A stretch of DNA of 64,000 nucleotides from assembly GCA_035222895.1 (NCBI GenBank), contig JAVYIG010000603.1:124001-188000 (forward strand). Reading direction: 5' to 3'. The DNA comes from Strongylocentrotus droebachiensis. Lineage: Eukaryota > Echinodermata > Echinoidea > Camarodonta > Strongylocentrotidae. Of this stretch, positions 56,129 to 64,000 are shown in pieces (positions within the stretch are counted from its first letter, which is position 1; each line of letters opens with the position of its first letter). The notes beneath the pieces were generated by a model that worked only from the letters and a program-made list of their open reading frames with translations, made no database searches and was not told the DNA's origin. A program made the translations under genes and the position numbers.

Positions 56129-58300
56129 CATGGGTGTCGATCCCGGGGGGGATGGGGGGGATATATCCCCCCCCCCCCCCCAATATTTCAGGTGGGAGGG
56201 ATGGCCTGTACAATCATCCCCCCCCCCCCCCAATAATTCACCCTCAAAAAAAAAAATTAAGAGAAAAATTTATGATGAGAGCCCGATGAGAGTAGTTAAT
56301 GGTTATTACTCGCAAGATGACCTTCAAAATACACATTTTGTTATCTCATTTTCATAATACATACATATATACGAGGTAAATGAGACAACCGTATATGAGA
56401 CAAGAATAAATTGAATTCTCGCTCATACGGCTTCATCAGGAATTGATGAATTTATTCAATTTGTTCAATCAACAGCATCATAGATATGCAGCGCGCCAAA
56501 TGCAAAGACGCAGCGTTAAAAAGCAACGAGCTAATGTTAAGCGCGAAGCGCAAAAGTAGCAATCTGCAACATCAGACAATCCTGGATAATGTAAGCATAG
56601 ATGAACTCTGTGACAAATTGGTGATGAGATCGGAGACAAGGAGAAAGATGTTCGGACATTAGTATGACTTCTAAGATAGTTCACTAGTTGTTATGTTGTT
56701 TCTGTTCACCCTTTTAAAAATTCACGTCATCGTATCTTTATTTTTATTTTTTTTACTCATTTTATTTCCTGATATTTCCTTCTTTTTTTTTTAAATTAAA
56801 AAAAAAAAAAAAAATTTTGTAGAACGAATATTATGTCACAACTTAATTTTGTTTTATTGAAAAGCTGATGTAGGCCTATGTAACTGGCGTATTTCATACA
56901 AGTGATTTATAAATGTCGTGATATCACATGATTTTCAACAAAATTCGCGTTTCTCCATTTCTGTTGCAAACTGACACATTCCCAAATAGCCAGGAAGAGC
57001 ATATATTTTGTATAGTCACTAATGGACCTAATTAGTGGCCGTTAACACTAACAGTAGTATACAATTCCTTTCCAGAAGCTATTGCGACAAGCACTGCCGG
57101 GAGATAACATGCTACCCACCATTCGGGCTGTGCATGCAAAGATTTGCAAACGAACGTTCCATACGTACATCATGTGGGGAAACTGAATTCAGACAAGGAT
57201 TAATATAGAGGACAGTACAACGAATCGTCTTCTTTCTCTAATAATTTAGTGAAACGGCAAAGCTTCCGCGCTTTGCGCGGGAGGGGGGCAACTGAATTCA
57301 GACTAGGATTAAGAGTTATAATTAAATGAAACGTCAAAGTACACGATACAACGAATCATCTTCTTTTTCTTATAATTTAATGAAACGTGAAAGCTTCCGC
57401 GCTACGCGCGGGATGGGCGAAAATGATTTTAGACGTGGATTAAGAGTAATAATCAAATGAAACGTCAAAGCTTCCGCGCTTCGCGCGGGAGGGCGGGGGC
57501 GAATTGCACTCAGACAAGGACACGGTACAACGAATCGTCTTCCTTCTCTAATAATTTAATGAAACGGTAAAGCTTCCGCGCTTAGCGCTGGACGGGCGAA
57601 AATGAATACAGACAAGGGTTAAGAGTAATCATTTATTGAAACGTCAAAGCTTCCGCGCTTCGCGCGGGAGGGCGGGGGCGAATTGCACTCAGACAAGGAC
57701 ACGATACAACGAATCGTCTTCTTTCTCTAAGAATTTAATTCAAAGCTTCCGCGTTTCGCGCGGGAGGGGGTAAACTGAATTCAGACAAGGATTAAGAGTC
57801 GAGAATAGTACATCGAATCGTCTTCTTTCTTTAATAATCTAATGAAACTTCAGAGCTTCCGCGCTACGCGCGGAGGAAGGGGAACTTGTTCAAACATTAA
57901 GGATTAAGAGTCGAGAATGGTACATCGAATCGCCTTCTTTCTTTAATAATCTAATGAAACGTCAGAGCTTCCGCGCTACGCGCGGAGAAAGGGGAACTTG
58001 ATTCAAACAAGGATTAAGGGTCGAGAACGGTCCAACGAATCGTCTTCTTTGTCTAATAACTTAATGAAACGTCAAAGCTTCCGCGCTTCGCGGAGGAGGG
58101 GGGAAGCTCCCCCTTCCCTGCACCCAACCCCCTAGCTTTGCGTGCTCACTACCGCCCCCCTAAAATGAAATCCTGGCTACGCCCTTGGGGAGGGGTGCAA
58201 CCTGCCACACGCTTCTACCTCTTGGTTGCTTTGATCCATTGCCGAAAATATTTTGGCACCAATCATCCCCCCCAACCACGGATACAAATCGACACCCTTG
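56129..58300. mobile_element. hAT-like element (2.17 kb) with GC hairpin array
   Basis: Ends CATGGGTGTCGAT and ATCGACACCCTTG, flanked by the 8-bp direct duplication GATGATGC (56121-56128, 58301-58308). The uninterrupted site is at 53515-53522. The interior has C/G runs, then a tandem array (57170-58130) of roughly 80-120-bp units, each with 'aagcttccgcgcttcgcgcgg' hairpins, and, on the minus strand, a GGGCGTAGCCAGGATTT block that may be the end of another element. No transposase. Confidence 0.8.
57170..58130. repeat. GC-hairpin minisatellite, copy A
   Basis: About nine units with the motif CCGCGC-TT/TA-GCGCGG separated by 'acgaatcgtcttctttct' and 'aagcttccg'. Unit length varies between about 78 and 140 bp. 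Confidence 0.75.
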
Positions 58301-58730
58301 GATGATGCTGTAAACAGAACAGAAAACCGATACTAAAGTTCTTGGAGTTTATATCAACGAAATTTTAAATTGGTCTGACCATGTCAAATATATATATCTA
58401 AAAACATGTTGGTGATCTGTCTAAATTGAAATCTTACCATTAAACGTTTTATTCATACTGTATAAAACTGTGTTACTACCGTATATAACATATGTGATTT
58501 AATATGCGATTTTAAGATGTCTGAACTACTCAATTCAAAGATATACAAAAAAAGGGCGATACTTTGTTGTACTGGTTCTCGTTACAGAGGTCACAGCGCC
58601 CCCTTGTTTATTACATTGAAAACCCTCAAAAGTTCGGCTGAAGAAAACCAAAGTGTAAAATATTACATTAAAAGATATAGATCAGTTCTGTTCATGCGAT
58701 TACATTTTGAAAGAAACTTTGTGTAGGTAA
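58301..58730 (+). pseudogene. RT relic in unit A, right part
   Basis: Continues the relic after the hAT-like insertion: 'aaagttcttggagtttat' (VLGVY), then MSELLNSKIYKKRAI and TGSRYRGHSAPLF. Confidence 0.55.
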
Positions 58731-59769
58731 TTGGGAAAGCCTGATTACTAAGTAGATACCCTGTGGTTTCTGAATTATCAAAATGATAGGAATTTCACTC
58801 ATTCACAATCGCGTTGAAAAGTACTATTCTTTCTATATACCTATCAATTCTTATCCGCAGTTTTTTTCTCCATTTGAAGTATTCGGAATGAGGAAGGGCA
58901 TCACTTTGAACACCCCCCCCCCCCCCCCCCCCCCCCCTCCTCCCCTCCGTTCTTATTTTCGCCCAACCCAATACTGTTTAAACTCCATTGACTAACATTG
59001 ATTTCAGCGGCTGTAAATTGTTTGATTGCCAGACGGCCGTTTACCTAACGCCCTTTTGGCACTCAACAGTTTCTATACTTGTTACTACTCCAATGTATGT
59101 ACTCACCTCTGCCCTATTTCATGTACCTCAAGGTGTCGCAACACAATGGTAAATATATCCAAATATTCAATTTCAATTTCAATCTCAAGTAATATCCGAT
59201 ATCCCAGACTGTCTATTAAAATCCAATTCACAAACAACAGTAATAATTTCTACATGAGGTGTCTCAGTTAGACAATGTGCATGCTGTGCCCCGATTTTGT
59301 TTATTATTCTTGAGAAGCTATTCATATATGCAAAACTGTGATTGGCAACGAAGCACATTGTACTCATAAGGTGATCATTCATATTTATTACCCCACGCAT
59401 ATCAATTGAATATGAAGAGGCTGGTACAAAGTATTTCAGGAAGTTTCATGAATAGAAATTCGGCACTGCTCATGGATTCGGAGCGTTCGCCACTGTATAA
59501 GCTTCACACTCATAATGCTTTTTGATTTCCCCCAAATAAAATGCCTAAGCATAGAAACCAAATGAGGGGCACTCATGTGGAGTACCACGGGCGTAGATCA
59601 GGGGTGTGTGGGATGGGCATATGTCCGCTCCCCCTCCTTTTCTTTTTTTGGGGGTGACCGGTTTTCAATGATATATCCCAATTTTCAAGCGAACAAATGT
59701 AATCAGTAAGGAAGAAAATTACTTAAAACGATATTTTTAAATCGTCAACTGTCTTACAATATGTATTGT

Positions 59770-59966
59770 TTTCTGATGACACAAATGCTTTTCTCTCCCA
59801 TTCGAATGTTAATGTTCTCATCGACACTCTGAACCCACACCTGCCCAAACTTGCCAAATAGTTTCGATGTGATATATTATCTTTGAATCTTAAGAAAACA
59901 AACTACATATACTTTAGAACCCATTTAGAACCCTACAATTTGGTATACATTGAAAATAGATGATGC
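59770..59966 (+). pseudogene. RT relic in unit B, left part
   Basis: Counterpart of 55930-56128, almost identical. Confidence 0.5.
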
Positions 59967-60392
59967 CATGGGTGTCGATACCGGGGGGGGGGGGGGGATG
60001 GGGGGATATATCCCCCCCCCCCCCCCCAATATTTCAGATGGGGGGGGGGGATGGCCTGTACAATCATCCCCCCCCCCCCCCCAATAATTCACCCTCAAAA
60101 AAAAAAAATTAAGAGAAAAATTAATGATGAGAGCCCGATGAGAGTAGTTAATGGTTATTACTCGCAAGATGACCGTCAAAATACACTTTTTGTTATCTCA
60201 TTTTCATAATACATACATATATACGAGGTAAATGAGACAACCGTATATGAGACAAGAATAAATTGAATTCTCGCTCATACGGCTTCTTCAGGAATTGATG
60301 AATTTATTCAATTTGTTCAATCAACAGCATCATAGATATGCAGCGCGCCAAATACAAAGACGCAGCGTTAAAAAGCAACGAGCTAATGTTAA

Positions 60393-61162
60393 CCCTAATA
60401 AGGCCGGGGGGGCCATTATGGCCCCCCCCCCCTCTCCACGATTTTTCTGATTGTTCGAGAACGCATATGGATGGCGCCTCGCCGCTCGCTGACTTTTTTC
60501 TTTAGAGTCTTGCGCATCTTTAAAAAAAAAAAAAAAAAAAATCGGACCTATAGTTACAAGGTCACGTGACCTTTTGTCTTTGCATGTCAGCCCGAAAATT
60601 GCTCATTTTTGTGATTTGTGTACAAAACATATGGAAATGTCATTTTTCCTATAAGTAGATCAAACATTGGTTATTGGGTCTTGTTTAAAGTTTAGGTGGT
60701 TGTTTTGGGAGTCAAAATAGTTGAATTGTAGGAAGAAATGAAAAAAAAAAAAAACGATAACATAAATTAGTTAAAAAAACAATGAAATACATAAGAAATT
60801 ATCAAAACAAGAGATAACATAAGGAATAAGCTGGCTCTTCCAATTTTGTTTGTCGTATTATTGTTCCAAATGGTCTAATGAATATATGTAGTGAAAAAAA
60901 ATGCTTAAATATGAATAATATGTGATTTATGGGTAAAAATGTGATTTTATGACGATATTTGCATAAATTACCATAAATATGCAAATGAGTGATTTTTTTT
61001 CAAAAAATTGAAATTATCATATTGTTCTATACACTTCACTTGACATGCGTGCAAATTTTCGCGGAGATCGGCCGTTTCACGGCCGAGATCTTAGGGGGGC
61101 CATAATGCCCCCCCCCCCCCCCCGGCCGTAGTAAGACTTCAAATAGCCCGGCCTTATTAGGG
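60393..61162. mobile_element. piggyBac-like MITE (770 bp)
   Basis: Ends CCCTAATAAGGCCGGG and its inverse, flanked by TTAA (60389-60392, 61163-61166). The CCCT start and TTAA target are piggyBac hallmarks. Unit A shows the empty site at about 56536 (aatgttaagcgcg). Long G and C runs near both ends; no transposase. Confidence 0.85.
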
Positions 61163-61730
61163 TTAAGCGCGAAGCGCAAAAGTAGCAATCTGCAACATCA
61201 GACAATCCTGGATAATGTAAACATAGATGAACTCTGTGACAAATTCGTGATGAGATCGGAGACAAGGAGAAAGATGTTCGGACATTAGTATGACTTATAA
61301 GATAGTTCACTAGTTGTTATGTTGTTTCTGTTCACCCTTTTAAAAATTCACGTCATCGTATCTTTATTTTTATTTTTTTTACTCATTTTATTTCCTGATA
61401 TTTCCTTTCAAAAAAAAAATTAAAAAAAAAAAAAAACATTTTTGTAGAACGAATATTATGTCACAACTTAATTTTGTTTTATTGAAAAGCTGATGTAGGC
61501 CTATGTAACTGGCGTATTTCATACAAGTGATTTATAAATGTCGTGATATCACATGATTTTCAACAAAATTCGCGTTTCTCCATTTCTGTTGCAAACTGAC
61601 ACATTCCCAAATAGCCAGGAAGAGCATATATTTTGTATAGTCACTAATGGACCTAATTAGTGGCCGTTAACACTAACAGTAGTATACAATTCCTTTCCAG
61701 AAGCTATTGCGACAAGCACTGCCGGGAGAT

Positions 61731-62048
61731 TTTAAGGTTTACCTTAAGATTTTTTTGTTTTTTTGTTTTTTTGAGGCCGCCATCCTTGTCAAGCTTTGCT
61801 TATGTTTGCGGTCTCCTGCACTTTTCCAATAGAAAAGTTCGGATAATACTTTAAATTTATGATTATATGTTATGGAAATATTAAGTTTCGTTATTATATG
61901 TACATATATTATGTAAAAAAACATTTTGACATGAAGAAATTATTGTTTGTTTATGTTGTATTATACCTTACATTTATATGTTCTTTGTTATTCAGTTATA
62001 TTTTATATGGAAAAAATGCAGAAATAAAAATCAAATAAAAAAAAATCA
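61731..62048 (+). mobile_element. Retroposed insert with A-rich 3' end
   Basis: Absent from unit A (near 57105: gggagataacatg). It ends AGAAATAAAAATC..AAAAAAAAATCA and is flanked by AGAT on both sides. Looks like the 3' end of a LINE or other transcript, inserted on the plus strand. Confidence 0.6.
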
Positions 62049-62149
62049 AGATAACATGCTACCCACCATTCGGGCTGTGCATGCAAAGATTTGCAAACGA
62101 ACGTTCCATACGTACATCATGTGGGGAAACTGAATTCAGACAAGGATTA

Positions 62150-63070
62150 ATATAGAGAACAGTACAACGAATCGTCTTCTTTCTCTAATAATTTAGTGAA
62201 ACGGCAAAGCTTCCGCGCTTTGCGCGGGAGGGGGGCAACTGAATTCAGACTAGGATTAAGAGTTATAATTAAATGAAACGTCAAAGTACACGATACAACG
62301 AATCATCTTCTTTTTCTTATAATTTAATGAAACGTGAAAGCTTCTGCGCTACGCGCGGGATGGGCGAAAATGATATTAGACGTGGATTAAGAGTAATAAT
62401 CAAATGAAACGTCAAGGCTTCCGCGCTTCGCGCGGGAGGGAGGGGGCGAATTGCACTCAGACAAGGACACGGTACAACGAATCGTCTTCCTTCTCTAATA
62501 ATTTAATGAAACGGTAAAGCTTCCGCGCTTAGCGCTGGACGGGCGAAAATGAATACAGACAAGGATTAAGAGTAATCATTTATTGAAACGTCAAAGCTTC
62601 CGCGCTTCGCGCGGGAGGGCGGGGGCGAATTGCACTCAGACAAGGACACGATACAACGAATCGTCTTCTTTCTCTAAGAATTTAATTCAAAGCTTCCGCG
62701 TTTCGCGCGGGAGGGGGTAAACTGAATTCAGACAAGGATTAAGAGTCGAGAATAGTACATCGAATCGTCTTCTTTCTTTAATAATCTAATGAAACTTCAG
62801 AGCTTCCGCGCTACGCGCGGAGGAAGGGGAACTTGTTCAAACATTAAGGATTAAGAGTCGAGAATGGTACATCGAATCGCCTTCTTTCTTTACTAATCTA
62901 ATGAAACGTCAGAGCTTCCGCGCTACGCGCGGAGGAAGGGGAACTTGATTCAAACAAGGATTAAGGGTCGAGAACGGTCCAACGAATCGTCTTCTTTGTC
63001 TAATAATTTAATGAAATGTCAAAGCTTCCGCGCTTCGCGGGGGAGGGGGGAAGCTCCCCCTTCCCTGCAC
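62150..63070. repeat. GC-hairpin minisatellite, copy B
   Basis: Same units in the same order as 57170-58130, with few substitutions. Confidence 0.75.
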
Positions 63071-63262
63071 CCAACCCCCTAGCTTTGCGTGCTCACTACC
63101 GCCCCCCTGAAATGAAATCCTGGCTACGCCCTTGAGGAAGGGTGCAACCTGCCACACGCTTCTACCTCTTGGTTGCTTTGATCCATTGCCGAAAATATTT
63201 TGGCACCAATCATCCCCCCCCCCCCCCAACCACGGATACAAATCGACACCCTTGGATGATGC

Positions 63263-63650
63263 TGTAAACAGAACAGAAAACCGATACTTAAGTTCTTGGA
63301 GTTTATATCAACGAACTTTTAAATTGGTCTGACCATGTCAAATATATATATCTAAAAACATGTTGGTGATCTTACCATTAAACGTTTTATTCATACTGCA
63401 TAAAACTGTGTTACTACCGTATATAACATATGTGATTTAATATGCGATTTTAAGATGTCTGAACTACTCAATTCAAAGATATACAAAAAAAGGGCGATAC
63501 TTTTTTGTACTGGTTCTCGTTACAGAGGTCACAGCGCCCCCTTGTTTATTACATTGAAAACCCTCAAAAGTTCGGCTGAAGAAAACCAAAGTGTAAAATA
63601 TTACATTAAAAGATATAGATCAGTTCTGTTCATGCGATTACATTTTTAAA
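63263..63650 (+). pseudogene. RT relic in unit B, right part
   Basis: Counterpart of 58301-58730. Confidence 0.5.
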
Positions 63651-64000
63651 GAAACTTTGTGTAGGTAATTGGGAAAGCCTGATTACTAAGTAGATACCCT
63701 GTGGTTTCTGAATTATCAAAACAATCGCGTTGAAAAGTACTATTCTTTCTATATACCTATCAATTCTTATCCGCAGTTTTTTTTCTCCATTTGAAGTATT
63801 CGGAATGAGGAAGGGCATCACTTTGAACCCCCTCCCCTCCGTTCTTATTTTCGCCCAACCCAATACTGTTTAAACTCCATTGACTAACATTGATTTCAGC
63901 GGCTGTAAATTGTTTGATTGCCAGACGGCCGTTTACCTAACGCCCTTTTGGCACTCAATAGTTTCTATACTTGTTACTACTCCAATGTATGTACTCACCT

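Larger units (their letters stand above)
55142..58980. repeat. Tandem unit A (3.84 kb)
   Basis: Nearly identical to unit B in base sequence. Consists of the anchor region, T/G runs, the start of an RT relic (55930-56120), a hAT-like element (56129-58300), and the rest of the RT relic. No functional gene. Confidence 0.85.
59967..63254. mobile_element. hAT-like element, unit B copy, with two insertions
   Basis: Same termini and the same GATGATGC duplication (59959-59966, 63255-63262) as the unit A copy, so it was carried along when the unit was duplicated. Longer only because of the two nested insertions. Confidence 0.8.
58981..63873. repeat. Tandem unit B (4.89 kb)
   Basis: Same content as unit A plus two private insertions (60393-61162 and 61731-62048). 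A further unit begins at about 63874 and runs off the window. Confidence 0.85.

Noticed and set aside
1-64000. CRISPR arrays, operons, prophage or bacterial genes
   Set aside because: The tandem repeats are eukaryotic minisatellites or gene cassettes, and no prokaryotic gene signature was seen.

Overview
The window looks like a piece of an intron-rich invertebrate genome. It has very small exons with canonical GT..AG borders, many non-LTR retrotransposon fragments, a dense set of short inverted-repeat DNA transposons, and homopolymer G/C runs. Sushi/EGF gene expansion together with this repeat style suggests a marine deuterostome, most likely an echinoderm such as a sea urchin. The organism is an inference; nothing in the sequence proves it. 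No bacterial genes, rRNA, CRISPR or operons are present.

Main gene (minus strand, about 8.85 to at least 35.57 kb, possibly starting at 44.46 kb). Reading 5' to 3' (high to low coordinates) I find ten intact sushi/CCP exons and one broken one, a 39-nt relic EGF exon, one full EGF exon, two exons of a SEA-like domain with an RRKR motif, a short EGF-like exon, a transmembrane exon and a terminal cytoplasmic exon with a stop codon. All splice phases agree: 1-1 for each CCP and EGF exon, then 1-0, 0-1, 1-2, 2-0 and 0-stop. The order EGF, SEA-like, EGF-like, TM, tail resembles transmembrane mucins of the MUC3/12/17 kind, but with CCP modules on the outside. Six of the CCP exons from 32.3 to 35.0 kb sit in near-identical units of about 506 bp; three encode the same protein sequence. 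Every intact CCP exon is also preceded, in frame and across its splice acceptor, by a conserved signal-peptide-like reading frame starting with ATG. The cluster can therefore be read either as serial CCP exons of one long receptor, or as a battery of alternative first exons (signal peptide plus one CCP) that share a constant EGF-SEA-EGF-TM-tail. This is the most interesting feature of the window.

Region by region: 1-2.9 kb is a diverged repeat segment with a second copy at 48.4-51.1 kb, and each copy carries transposons the other lacks. 3.4-8.3 kb holds a TTAA foldback element with a nested SINE, a LINE fragment and other repeats downstream of the gene. 8.8-24.1 kb contains the gene's constant 3' part, with introns full of elements, including a Harbinger-like element with a hAT-like element nested in it (13.0-15.7 kb) and a second copy of that hAT-like element (20.5-22.1 kb). 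25.1-27.9 kb is a decayed LINE. 28.9-35.6 kb is the main CCP exon cluster. 36.8-46.7 kb has LINE fragments, a 157-bp tandem array rich in AGGTCA half-sites, and two candidate upstream exons. 47.1-64 kb is a tandem array of a roughly 1.65-kb unit carrying a degenerate reverse-transcriptase fragment, inflated by hAT-like and TTAA-type insertions whose empty sites are visible in sister copies, so their relative ages can be read directly.
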